From the NCBI GenBank assembly GCA_002503205.1, contig DARE01000045.1:1-64000 (forward strand): a stretch of 64,000 nt of DNA, written 5' to 3'. This document shows, piece after piece, positions 56,279 to 64,000 of the stretch; position 1 is the stretch's first letter, and the number at the start of each line of letters is the position of its first letter. The notes under the pieces were generated by a model. That model had not been told where the DNA came from, did not search any database, and saw nothing but the letters and a program-made list of their open reading frames with translations. The translations under genes were made by a program, and so were the position numbers. Origin of the DNA: Thermoplasmatales archaeon UBA447 (GTDB taxonomy: Archaea; Thermoplasmatota; Thermoplasmata; Thermoplasmatales; Thermoplasmataceae).

Positions 56279-57220
56279 TCAGACCACCTCACTGAGTATG
56301 ATAAAGAGAACTGAAAATGTAAGAGCCACGGCGAGATAGTCAATTACCCTGAATAGCCGAAGCTTTGCAAGAGTAGTCTCCACGATGACTACTATAAGGA
56401 TCAGGAGAAGCCATTTCAGAATCATGACGGGGATGTCCAGGAGGAAATCCGGGAAAGATGCATTCAGGCCCCAAGGTATAAGGAAAACGTTGAGCAGAAC
56501 CGCTCCAAGAAGATATTGCTTCATGTAGGATGTCCATTTGTTAATTGCCAGCAACTTGCCGGAATATTCGTAATTTAACCCGGAATCTATCATCCCCATC
56601 TCATGTAGCCCTTCAGTTTCTACGGGTATCTTTCCTGTTTCATAGAAGAAGATCATGAAAAATGCAATTGTGCTGAACACATGGGGCAGATTGAGGTTAG
56701 CCGCTGGATCACTTATCAGGAAGTGATTGGTAACATATGGGTTGTTTGTCCCTGTAATCAGGGAAACACCGAAAAATACCATGATCAGGGTAGCCTCGCT
56801 GAGAAATGTGAATGAGACCGCCCGGGAAACACTCATGGCACTGAAGTTGTTCCTGCTGTCCATGGCTGCAGCCATCTTCAGGAATCCTGCAAGGGAAAAC
56901 AGTATGGCACCCGCAAGGAAATCACCAGAATATGTGAATATTACTGGCTCCGGAACAAGTACGGGTATAATCAGGGCAATGAGGGAATATACTCCAAAGG
57001 CAATATATGGAACAATGACAAAGAGTATTGATGAATCCTCAGGGATCAGAACCTCTTTCCTGAAAAGTTTGAAAAGGTCATAGTATGGCTGTAATATCCC
57101 GGGCCCCTTTCGTGACTCGATTTTAGCTTTCGCATTTGCTATGATTCCTGCAAAAAGTGGAGCGCTGAGTACAACGAATAGGTACTGCACAACTGTTTCT
57201 GCCAGAGTGACTGCGAACAT
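56279..57220 (-). CDS. NuoH/HyfC-like membrane anchor subunit
   Basis: This 313-residue protein has about eight membrane segments and the NuoH/HyfC landmarks: IESRKGPGILQPYYDLFKLFRKE near the start and ETGKIPVETEGLHEMGMID in the middle. It links the membrane arm to the soluble arm. As first gene of the operon, it begins at 57220; the gap of about 120 bases before the UbiD gene should hold the promoter. Confidence 0.88.
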   Translation of the reverse strand: MFAVTLAETVVQYLFVVLSAPLFAGIIANAKAKIESRKGPGILQPYYDLFKLFRKEVLIPEDSSILFVIVPYIAFGVYSLIALIIPVLVPEPVIFTYSGDFLAGAILFSLAGFLKMAAAMDSRNNFSAMSVSRAVSFTFLSEATLIMVFFGVSLITGTNNPYVTNHFLISDPAANLNLPHVFSTIAFFMIFFYETGKIPVETEGLHEMGMIDSGLNYEYSGKLLAINKWTSYMKQYLLGAVLLNVFLIPWGLNASFPDFLLDIPVMILKWLLLILIVVIVETTLAKLRLFRVIDYLAVALTFSVLFIILSEVV

Positions 57221-57341
57221 GTAAACACCATATTGCAGGCGTCATCAGCCAGTTACCTTGGCAGTTATTTAACGTGGAAACGCCATTCCACGATATTTGG
57301 GATAGTAAGTCAATATATAATTGTTTTTGACTATATCAAAT

Positions 57342-58985
57342 TCACGAAAATGGGCTAAAATTCTGCCTTTTTACCATGATCTTACCGTTTTTGCTATATG
57401 CTTCCACCACTCTTTCCGCATTCTTTAGGGCTTCCACATTCATTACCGGAATTTCGGCGCCAGCCCTTCTTGAATCCATAACCATTCTTCCTCCGGAAAT
57501 TGATATGTCTCTTCCGGGGTCCACCCTTGTTGAAATGGCCCATCCGATTTTAGAAAAATCCTCTAAGTCTATATCATCTGGCAAGTAAATCTCCAGGTCC
57601 AATCCCTCTGAGTGGCCATGTGAAATCAAGCAACTGTGCTTCCCGGTGTCAATTATCAAGTGATCTCTGAATTTCCTGACCTTGTAATGGCATGGATCAA
57701 GCTGGGCTAGAAGCCTTGATGATTTCATAATCCCACCAGAGGAGACATCTGATGAGATGATGAATGATTCCGGAAGGATTGTTATGTTCGAGAAGGCATG
57801 TTCAGAGGACGCAGCAATGGCAGCGAGGAAACCCTGGAGCTCCAGCGAACTCTTTTTTCTGTAAATCAAAACAAACTTCGCCCACAATGGATCCTGTGCA
57901 ACAATGCCGCAGGCAGCCTGCATTGCTATACTGCCGGCACCAGATTCTGCATAGCCAAGTGCAAGAAATCTTGATGCATAATGTGGCCACTCTATCTTCA
58001 ACTGGGAATTTCCAGGCAGGCTTTCCGCAATCCTGCTTTCTATGAGAAGTGACCGGGGATAGGAGAAATTATTGACATGCTCCATTGAGTTGGAAGGCAG
58101 TATATCATAATATATGGCATTATTTCTATACATTATAGATTTGCAGCTGGCCGTAAATCCAGTGGTATCATACCCCATATATCCGGTGTATTCTCCGAAA
58201 GGGCCTTCTTCAATTATCTCACCTGGATTGTGGGTTGCCTCTATAACTATTTCAGCGTCTGCAGGGACAGGTATGCCGTTCATGTATCCCTCCGCCACAT
58301 CGAAGTCTATGAATTCTCTGGCCCGGTGGAATTCGTCTTCAATGAAAGCTGCACCGAGAAGATAGAATATTGGATGTGTTCCTATCACAACAGAGAAATC
58401 CGTGGCCTCTCCGTTGTCCATGTTTTTCCTGATGTAACTCCAGGTGTGGCCCTTGCTTCCGCAGTCGAAAGCAAATCGATTTTTACCCAGTATCTGTATC
58501 CTCCCGTATCCCATGTTAAGAATGCCTTTATTTTCAGGATTCCTCGTTATCAATAGACCTGAGGTGATGTACTTCCTTTTTGCCAGTTTTGAACCGTCGT
58601 TGGAAAAGTGCTCCGGCACCGGAAGGACATTGAGATCCACATCTGAACCTGTGAGGATCCTCTCCCTGAATGGTGCTCTACTCAATGCTGGCATTTCTGA
58701 ACTATCAATATCCATGCTCAGAGCTTTTTTCCAGCGCCTCAGGAAATCCGCTCTTGTTCTGGAACCAGAAAAGAAAAGTATCCGCTCCTCAGACCCAAGT
58801 ATGTTGGATATCAGATTGAAATGGCTGTAACCTTTTAGCCTTTTAAAAAGTGAAACGGAGGTGCCGTTAAGGAAAGATATTGCTGTTGTCTCAAACCTAG
58901 TGTCAACCTCCTCATCTATTATCCTGGTATCACTCTTTTCAGACTGAAAGTATTCTGTGAGGGCTTTTCTGAAACTGTCTCCCAT
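57342..58985 (-). CDS. UbiD-family prenylated-FMN decarboxylase
   Basis: This 547-residue protein belongs to UbiD, which decarboxylates or carboxylates aromatic or unsaturated acids with prenylated FMN. The active-site region IIEEGPFGEYTGYMG holds the catalytic Glu; the N-terminal half has RAPFRERILTG and NMGYGRIQIL segments. No ubiX is in the window, so cofactor supply must be elsewhere. It lies 11 bases after the permease gene, on the same strand, suggesting uptake of its substrate by that permease. Confidence 0.88.
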   Translation of the reverse strand: MGDSFRKALTEYFQSEKSDTRIIDEEVDTRFETTAISFLNGTSVSLFKRLKGYSHFNLISNILGSEERILFFSGSRTRADFLRRWKKALSMDIDSSEMPALSRAPFRERILTGSDVDLNVLPVPEHFSNDGSKLAKRKYITSGLLITRNPENKGILNMGYGRIQILGKNRFAFDCGSKGHTWSYIRKNMDNGEATDFSVVIGTHPIFYLLGAAFIEDEFHRAREFIDFDVAEGYMNGIPVPADAEIVIEATHNPGEIIEEGPFGEYTGYMGYDTTGFTASCKSIMYRNNAIYYDILPSNSMEHVNNFSYPRSLLIESRIAESLPGNSQLKIEWPHYASRFLALGYAESGAGSIAMQAACGIVAQDPLWAKFVLIYRKKSSLELQGFLAAIAASSEHAFSNITILPESFIISSDVSSGGIMKSSRLLAQLDPCHYKVRKFRDHLIIDTGKHSCLISHGHSEGLDLEIYLPDDIDLEDFSKIGWAISTRVDPGRDISISGGRMVMDSRRAGAEIPVMNVEALKNAERVVEAYSKNGKIMVKRQNFSPFS

Positions 58986-58996
58986 TTATCTTCCCT

Positions 58997-60436
58997 TCAT
59001 GCCTCCTGTTCAATCATGTTTGATGTGGCCTGACTGGAATAATTCTTCTTTCTCATCAGTGAGTTGATTAGATTAACAACGGTAAAAGCAGCGAACAGTA
59101 CCGTTCCGGCTATGACCCCGTAGGATATTGAGAGGAACGTGCTGTAGAATATGAACCCAAATATCCCTATTGCTGCTACAGACATCACAACAGATGAGAT
59201 CCTCACTCCATCACGCTCTGCCCTTTCCATTCCAGGGAGGGACGCACTTATCACTGCATGCACCATAAGGACGCCAAGTGTCGCAGCAGTGGCTGCGAAC
59301 AGGAATGCATTGAAACCACCCATGATTAAGTTTGAAGATATACCTACAGCGGCGGCGATCACCACAACGAACATAGCTGAGAAATAGGGTGTCTTGTGTT
59401 TTTCACTTGTTATCGCAAAGCGCCTGTTTATTATGCCATCCCGGCCCATGGCCATCATAACCCTGGATGTGCTGTTTGTAACAATTACAGCACCTGTCAG
59501 AAGGCTGTTAATGAACAGAACAGAAACAAGAAGGGCTGCTGCCGGTCCGATCATGGACTTTATGATCAGTACGCCCGGAACCAGTCCTCGTGAATATGTT
59601 AACATGTTCAGTGGGCCAAATGCAACCGTAAAGAGATATGAGGAGAATATGAAGAATGCTCCCAGAACAAGTACAATGACAATTACTGAGTTACCTATTG
59701 TTCTTTTCGGAGATCTGGCCTCTTCACCAAGAGGTGTGGAAGCCCCGAATCCTGAAAATGCTGTGTACATTAGAAGAACGCCGAGAAGGAGACCAGTTAT
59801 TCCGTTTGAGTCGTCTGAAAGCGTAAAGACTGCTGGAGTGTTCAAGGAAGGGTGGGATATGAGAATAACAGCACCGATGACAGTTATTGCAGCAATTTCA
59901 GCCGCTGCCATAATTAATGAGAATCTTGCTGAAAGCCGAATCCCTGCGTAGGACATAATGAAGCCGAACCCCAGGGTTCCCAGGATTATTGGATAAAACA
60001 TCAGTGACGGAATATTAATTCCGAATGCCTCTGCAAGCAGTGCAGGCACAAATACAGATGTGCTCAGCCCCATGAAACAGAGTGCCATAGCCTGGTAAAA
60101 CACATAGTAAATGCCAGAAAAGCCGGCAGTCCTGGTTCCAAGGCCTTTCTGTATGTAAGAATAATAGCCTCCCGCACCCGCTGTCTTAAAGGAGATCCTC
60201 CTTATTATAACTGCATTGAGCATCACAACACCGAATCCAAGAACTGCTGCAAGAGGGAGTGCGCCAAGGGCAAATGCTGCGGCACCTGTTAGAGTTGCAA
60301 CAGCCGCTCCCGCTGGGGCAGAGCCGGCTATTCCCTGAAAGCTTGTTTTTAGAAAACTCAGTGAGTTTTTTCTAAGACTGCCCATCACTTCTAATCCCTT
60401 TTTGTGTGCATTCTGCAATATAGATCCCAGTAGCAT
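58997..60436 (-). CDS. APC-superfamily permease (amino acid or organic cation)
   Basis: This 479-residue protein has about 12 membrane segments and the APC core: GSAPAGAAVATLTG near the start, TAGAGGYYSYIQKGLG, and GFGASTPLGEEARSPKRTIG after the sixth segment. It imports a small amino acid, amine or acid; the exact substrate is unknown. It precedes the UbiD gene by 11 bases, so the two likely form one unit. Confidence 0.9.
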   Translation of the reverse strand: MLLGSILQNAHKKGLEVMGSLRKNSLSFLKTSFQGIAGSAPAGAAVATLTGAAAFALGALPLAAVLGFGVVMLNAVIIRRISFKTAGAGGYYSYIQKGLGTRTAGFSGIYYVFYQAMALCFMGLSTSVFVPALLAEAFGINIPSLMFYPIILGTLGFGFIMSYAGIRLSARFSLIMAAAEIAAITVIGAVILISHPSLNTPAVFTLSDDSNGITGLLLGVLLMYTAFSGFGASTPLGEEARSPKRTIGNSVIVIVLVLGAFFIFSSYLFTVAFGPLNMLTYSRGLVPGVLIIKSMIGPAAALLVSVLFINSLLTGAVIVTNSTSRVMMAMGRDGIINRRFAITSEKHKTPYFSAMFVVVIAAAVGISSNLIMGGFNAFLFAATAATLGVLMVHAVISASLPGMERAERDGVRISSVVMSVAAIGIFGFIFYSTFLSISYGVIAGTVLFAAFTVVNLINSLMRKKNYSSQATSNMIEQEA

Positions 60437-60551
60437 CGCAATTCAAACTAAACAGTTTCATTACATTCCATAATGTCATTTTCATAGCATCACCGTATAC
60501 TTTCATACATTAAAAGATTTTCCAGAAATTAGAGCAGAAAAGAAAAAGAAA

Positions 60552-60609
60552 CCACTCAGTCTGCCCGTCGGTCATCACTAATCAGACTAGGCTGAATTCA
60601 TCATCGTGG
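60552..60609 (-). ncRNA. C/D box guide sRNA
   Basis: On the minus strand all four boxes are in order with archaeal spacing: C box ATGATGA (60604-60598), a 12-base guide ATTCAGCCTAGT, D' box CTGA (60585-60582), a 3-base spacer, C' box GTGATGA (60578-60572), a 12-base guide CCGACGGGCAGA, and D box CTGA (60559-60556). Flanking CCAC and GTGG pair as a terminal stem, and a T-rich run follows. By the D+5 rule each guide would direct one 2'-O-methylation. By eye I find no match to either guide in the 23S part in this window, so targets are unknown. It lies between the permease and the cytidine deaminase genes. Confidence 0.82.
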
Positions 60610-60625
60610 CACTCATGTATTTAGG

Positions 60626-61120
60626 ATGACTATTTCTGATTTCTGGCACATTTCTTCTTTTGAGGTTCAGCATTTACCATACATGCCTGCAATTGAATAC
60701 ATTCCTCTGGCTGATGAAGACAAACATTTGATTGAACTTGCCATGGAAGCCATCAGGAAGGGATACCGGGAAAACTGGCACAGCATAGGGGCAGCTCTGA
60801 GAACCTCGGATGGATCTGTATTTACGTCGATCCACTTTGATGCCACTGTTGGAAGAATTTCCATATGTGCTGAACCAATAGCGATGGCCAATGCAATAAT
60901 GTCCGGGAAAAACAGACTTGATACTATTGTTGCCGTTAAACACCCCAATGTAAACAGGGGAAGGCCAGATTTTGAGGTTGTCTCACCATGTGGAATGTGC
61001 CGTGAGATGATAACAGATTACGATCCTGAAACAAAGGTCATAATCAAAACAGTCGAGGGCTTGAAAAAACTATACATGAGGGATCTTCTTCCATACAAAT
61101 ACAAGGAACCTTATCCTTAG
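60626..61120 (+). CDS. cdd: cytidine deaminase
   Basis: Cytidine deaminase recovers uridine from cytidine, or acts on related bases. The zinc site is seen as CAEPIAM and PCGMCREM. The frame opens at 60626 (164 residues), but the first 19 residues have no family likeness and the start at 60683 (MPAIEYIPL, 145 residues) is equally likely. Neither start has a clear TATA box at the expected distance. The blasticidin-deaminase-like branch also has this motif order, so the substrate is only probable. Confidence 0.85.
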   Translation: MTISDFWHISSFEVQHLPYMPAIEYIPLADEDKHLIELAMEAIRKGYRENWHSIGAALRTSDGSVFTSIHFDATVGRISICAEPIAMANAIMSGKNRLDTIVAVKHPNVNRGRPDFEVVSPCGMCREMITDYDPETKVIIKTVEGLKKLYMRDLLPYKYKEPYP

Positions 61121-61168
61121 TTCCCTTGCGTTAATTTTTTAATGTGATTGCACTCTACCAACTCTAAA

Positions 61169-61241
61169 GGGGCTGTGGGGTAGCTTGGTATCCTACGGGC
61201 TTTGGGAGCCTGAGACTCCGGTCCAAATCCGGGCAGCCCCA
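61169..61241 (+). tRNA. tRNA-Pro, anticodon TGG
   Basis: A full cloverleaf can be drawn: acceptor GGGGCTG with CAGCCCC, an anticodon stem CGGGC/GCCTG with loop TTTGGGA (anticodon TGG, reading proline CCA), and a T stem TCCGG/CCGGG with loop TCCAAAT. The discriminator base is A at 61241. CCA is not encoded. TTTTTTA about 30 bases upstream is a possible TATA box. Confidence 0.92.
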
Positions 61242-61259
61242 TCTGATCTAGGTCCGGAT

Positions 61260-61411
61260 TCATCCATTTGCACAGATTCGGTCATTTTTTCACTTCCCTG
61301 AAATATCTCCCCAATGCGGGACCTGACCACCTCCGCCACTTCATGCTGAGACACATGGGTGTACCTCTGTGTAGTCCGGAGTGATCTGTGACCCAGATGG
61401 ATTTGGACCAT
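61260..61411 (-). pseudogene. tyrosine recombinase (integrase) C-terminal remnant
   Basis: On the minus strand a frame reads MVQIHLGHRSLRTTQRYTHV, the final catalytic box of XerC/phage-type integrases (LGH and the nucleophile Tyr), then EVVRSRIGEIF. The frame runs on into the antisense of the tRNA. The upstream part of an integrase, with its first Arg box, is not there; the sequence before about 61411 is unrelated. It is thus a broken integrase at the 3' end of tRNA-Pro, the usual target of integrating elements. Confidence 0.75.
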
Positions 61412-61532
61412 GCGGAATTTGAAATAACAGATGAATGTAATGAACCCTCTGTTGTTAGGAGAAGAGTTTCCCAAATTTACTTCACTTTTTCCCTTGATAA
61501 AGTTGATAATGCTCTCGCAATATTGAAGGCAT

Positions 61533-62420
61533 ATGCACTCCAACCAGGAATTAAAGGAAACTGTCTCTAAAGTTAAGCCTTTGATGAAATGGGCTGGAGG
61601 GAAAAGGCAGATTTTGCCTCATCTCATGAATAATGTTCCAGATGAATTCTCTGTATACTATGAACCATTCGCAGGAGGTGCTGCTCTTCTCCTGGAACTT
61701 TTCAATGCTGGCAGATTAAGGAGAGCTGTAATCTCGGATATCAATACAGACCTGATAGAGCTATACAGTATTGTCAAGAACAGATGCAACGACCTGATAG
61801 AGGAACTTCAGAACATGAGATTCAAGAACACAAGCTATGACTATTACAGGGCAAGAGACCTTTATAATTCCCTTGATTCCAATGAGAACCCTGAAAAGGC
61901 AGCACTCATGATCTATCTGAACAGGCATGCATATAATGGCCTATATAGGGTAAACTCTACTGGAAAGTTCAATGTGCCCTTTGGAAGATACAGAAATCCA
62001 TCTCTTCCCACCTCAGAGAGCATAATTTCATTTTCAAACGCCCTAAAGAACGTCAGGATAGTGAATGAAGACTTTGAATCCGTAGTCTGTGAAGCAACTG
62101 GGAATGATTTTGTATACTTTGATCCACCGTATGATCCTGTAAGCAGTTCTTCTAACTTTGACTCTTACACTTCAAATGGGTTCGGGCATGATCAGCAGAT
62201 CAGGCTTTCCTCAGTATACAGGAGGCTTTCTGAAAGAGGAACAAAGGTTATGGAAAGCAATTCAAATTCTCCTCTTATTGACACCCTTTATAGAAACTAC
62301 ACCATTTTGAAAATAGGAGCAAGGAGGAGCATCAATTCGAAGTCTGAAGGACGCGGGAAAATAGATGAGCTGATTATAAAAAACTACACTGCGAATCATA
62401 ACCCTTTGAATAGTACCTGA
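61533..62420 (+). CDS. DNA adenine methylase (Dam/M.DpnII type)
   Basis: This 295-residue protein is an N6-adenine methyltransferase of the D12 class. It has KPLMKWAGGKRQILPHL near the N-terminus, FAGGAALLLEL for S-adenosylmethionine binding and the catalytic VYFDPPYDP. The relatives act on GATC, but the target is not certain. No restriction endonuclease is visible next to it in the window. It lies just after the integrase remnant and may belong to a former mobile element. The first few codons before LKETVSKVKP may not be used. Confidence 0.9.
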   Translation: MHSNQELKETVSKVKPLMKWAGGKRQILPHLMNNVPDEFSVYYEPFAGGAALLLELFNAGRLRRAVISDINTDLIELYSIVKNRCNDLIEELQNMRFKNTSYDYYRARDLYNSLDSNENPEKAALMIYLNRHAYNGLYRVNSTGKFNVPFGRYRNPSLPTSESIISFSNALKNVRIVNEDFESVVCEATGNDFVYFDPPYDPVSSSSNFDSYTSNGFGHDQQIRLSSVYRRLSERGTKVMESNSNSPLIDTLYRNYTILKIGARRSINSKSEGRGKIDELIIKNYTANHNPLNST

Positions 62421-62484
62421 AATAAAACCCCGGGAACGACCAGTGGGATTGGAAAAGAAATTACAAGAACTTACATATTAATGA

Positions 62485-62534
62485 CCAATATATATTATAT
62501 ATAGACATATAGTGTCAAACATATAGTATATTGG
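62485..62534. promoter_or_regulatory. AT-rich promoter region with inverted repeats before the MFS gene
   Basis: CCAATATA (62485-62492) and TATATTGG (62527-62534) are perfect inverted arms around several TATA-like stretches, and a looser TGTC...GACA palindrome lies at about 62513-62537. It suggests regulated transcription of the MFS gene at 62572. Confidence 0.45.
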
Positions 62535-62571
62535 ACACCCTTATGATTTTTGGAATGATCATGTTTCTGTA

Positions 62572-64000
62572 ATGAGTAACGAGAATGGGACAAACCTCAT
62601 AGATTCTATAAATGGGGCCAAATTGGGAAGGTTCCATTACAAGACCTGGCTCATTTCTGGGCTTGGATTTTTTACTGATGCTTACGATCTTTTCATAATA
62701 GGGGTTGTTACGAGCCTGCTTGTTTTGTCGGGATGGAATAAATTCTCCACCCTTGAGACTTCACTTCTGGATTCAACAGCACTCCTTTCTGCCGTTATAG
62801 GCGCACTGGTGTTTGGACGGCTACTTGACAAACTGGGCAGGAAAGCCATATATGGCTTTGAGCTGCTTGTCCTGGTTACTGGAGCTCTGGGAAGCGCTTT
62901 CCTTACTCCCACTAACGGAGTAGGGATACTCATAGCCTGGAGATTTGTCCTTGGAATAGGTATCGGTGGAGATTATGCGACAAGTTCAACCATTATGGCT
63001 GAGTACTCCAACACAAAGAGCAGGGGCAAACTTATAGGGATGGTATTCTCCATGCAATCCCTTGGCCTTCTCGCAGGGCCTCTTGTTTCCCTGGGCCTTA
63101 TTTATTCAGGCATGAGCCTCGGAATAATATGGAAGCTGCTTCTGGCTTTTGGCGCTATACCTGCATTCATTGTTATATATTACAGGCGCAGAATGCCTGA
63201 AACCCCAAGATATCTCGTAAGAGTAAGAGGGGATGCAGAAGCAGCAAGGAAGAACTGGGAAAAATACACGGGGATGATATCTAAGCCTACTAATGTGGAC
63301 ACACATTCCGCAACCGTCAAGGAGTCATGGACGGACATACTGAAACAGAGGAAATTCATTCTGACACTAATAGGCACAGCCGGCTCCTGGTTCTTAATGG
63401 ACTGGGCCCTTTATGGAAATTCAATAATGTCAAACACAATGCTCTCTGTCCTTGTTCCGGCATCTGTAACTGGGATTCACCATCTCATAACAACAACTGA
63501 ATACAGTGCCATGATTTTTGGATTCGCAGCGCTTCCTGGATACTGGCTGGCAACATTTACCATGGACAGGATCGGAAGGAAACCTATCCAGATGGTTGGT
63601 TTTGCAGCAATGGCGATAAGCTTTGCCACTCTTGGAATATTTCATCAGCTTCTCTCAGCATCATATGTTGTTGACTTCCTGGCAATTTACGGAATAAGCT
63701 ATTTCTTCATAGAATTCGGCCCAAATGTCACGACATTTGTGTACCCGCCTGAGGTGTTCCCCACAAAAGTCAGGGGGTTCGGTTCAGGAGCTTCTGCTGC
63801 TGGAGGTAAAACAGGAGCCTTTGTTGGTACTTTCCTCAATGTGATAATATTATCCTCATCCATAGGAGAGTCCGGGCTTTTCCTCATACTGGCATTCCTT
63901 TCTGCGCTTGGGCTCGTCTTCACCCTATTGCTATTGCCTGAGCCAAAGAGGCTGGACCTGGATGTGATTTCTGGAGAGGACGAACTTATATCAAGGGAGT
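62572..64000 (+). CDS. MFS transporter, phosphate:proton symporter-like (3' end outside window)
   Basis: The frame opens at the ATG at 62572 and runs on without a stop to the window end (476 codons seen). It has GLGFFTDAYDLFIIGVV, a mark of PHS-type phosphate transporters, then GRLLDKLGRKAIYG, RFVLGIGIGGDY and PETPRYLVR after the sixth membrane segment, and a second GRKPIQM loop. About 11-12 membrane segments are present. Phosphate is a reasonable guess; other organic-acid symporters share these motifs. The C-terminus is cut by the window. Confidence 0.85.
   Translation, partial: MSNENGTNLIDSINGAKLGRFHYKTWLISGLGFFTDAYDLFIIGVVTSLLVLSGWNKFSTLETSLLDSTALLSAVIGALVFGRLLDKLGRKAIYGFELLVLVTGALGSAFLTPTNGVGILIAWRFVLGIGIGGDYATSSTIMAEYSNTKSRGKLIGMVFSMQSLGLLAGPLVSLGLIYSGMSLGIIWKLLLAFGAIPAFIVIYYRRRMPETPRYLVRVRGDAEAARKNWEKYTGMISKPTNVDTHSATVKESWTDILKQRKFILTLIGTAGSWFLMDWALYGNSIMSNTMLSVLVPASVTGIHHLITTTEYSAMIFGFAALPGYWLATFTMDRIGRKPIQMVGFAAMAISFATLGIFHQLLSASYVVDFLAIYGISYFFIEFGPNVTTFVYPPEVFPTKVRGFGSGASAAGGKTGAFVGTFLNVIILSSSIGESGLFLILAFLSALGLVFTLLLLPEPKRLDLDVISGEDELISRE

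Noticed and set aside
57220..57342. C/D box sRNA in the gap before the NuoH-like gene
   Set aside because: A CTGATGA occurs on the minus strand, but the first base does not fit the C box rule and no D or C' box follows at the right distance.
61388..61570. 60-codon plus-strand frame before the adenine methylase
   Set aside because: It overlaps the integrase remnant on the other strand and the start of the methylase gene. Its second half (FTFSLDKVDNALAILKAY) looks protein-like and could be a fragment of another gene, but I cannot support a call.

Overview
This window is chromosomal DNA from a thermoacidophilic euryarchaeon of the Thermoplasmatales type. The evidence is the gene content: a DP2 (polC) replicative polymerase subunit, a GPN-loop GTPase, Nob1, Tsr3, DtdA, an archaeal Ogg2 DNA glycosylase, a zinc-type seven-iron ferredoxin, non-phosphorylative gluconate dehydratase, a fused EtfBA and a secreted S53 (acid) peptidase. 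Many genes have a TATA box 20 to 35 bases before the start codon, which indicates leaderless transcripts. The 23S rRNA gene has its own promoter with no 16S gene before it, as is known for Thermoplasma. I do not assign a genus.

Layout. 1-1.5 kb: 5' part of a 23S rRNA gene (minus strand) with its promoter. 1.5-8.4 kb: DUF99 protein, NifX-like protein, PurM, zinc ferredoxin, formate-THF ligase, a sulfite-oxidase-like molybdenum protein, a Rieske protein and an MFS transporter. 8.5-12.4 kb: a minus-strand operon of a secreted protein, a membrane-anchored protein, an ABC ATPase and a permease with a large outside domain. 12.6-19.2 kb: EtfBA, MFS transporter, cyclase-family hydrolase, Nob1, citrate synthase, two small overlapping genes and a ZIP transporter. 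19.3-26.6 kb: a long minus-strand series of SOD, Ogg2, Nnr, a degenerate acyl-CoA synthetase-like protein and a giant S53 peptidase. 26.7-32.7 kb: zinc-ribbon protein, and pyrG, polC and a GPN GTPase in one operon. 33-38 kb: Tsr3, then a three-gene operon (PLP enzyme, DUF1611/DgcN-like protein, PP-loop protein) next to the D-aminoacyl-tRNA deacylase dtdA. 38-50 kb: valS, a membrane protein, glnA, a small SD-led ORF with a palindromic operator facing a winged-helix/TPR regulator, aconitase, gluconate dehydratase, a KaiC-like protein and YceI. 50.5-57.2 kb: a tiny membrane protein, then a six-gene complex I/group 4 hydrogenase-like operon whose large subunit lacks the nickel-ligand cysteines. 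57.3-64 kb: UbiD-family decarboxylase with an amino-acid-type permease, a C/D box guide sRNA, cytidine deaminase, tRNA-Pro(TGG) with an integrase remnant at its 3' end, an orphan adenine methylase, and an MFS transporter cut off by the window end.

Working together: citrate synthase, aconitase, gluconate dehydratase, ferredoxin, EtfBA and the Ehr-like complex fit an aerobic or facultative heterotroph that feeds electrons through ferredoxin and flavoproteins. The best candidates for undescribed biology are the peptide/TPR locus at 42.9-44.4 kb, the putative D-amino-acid locus at 33.4-37.7 kb, and the secreted protein/ABC locus at 8.5-12.4 kb. All three functional readings are inferences from motifs and layout.
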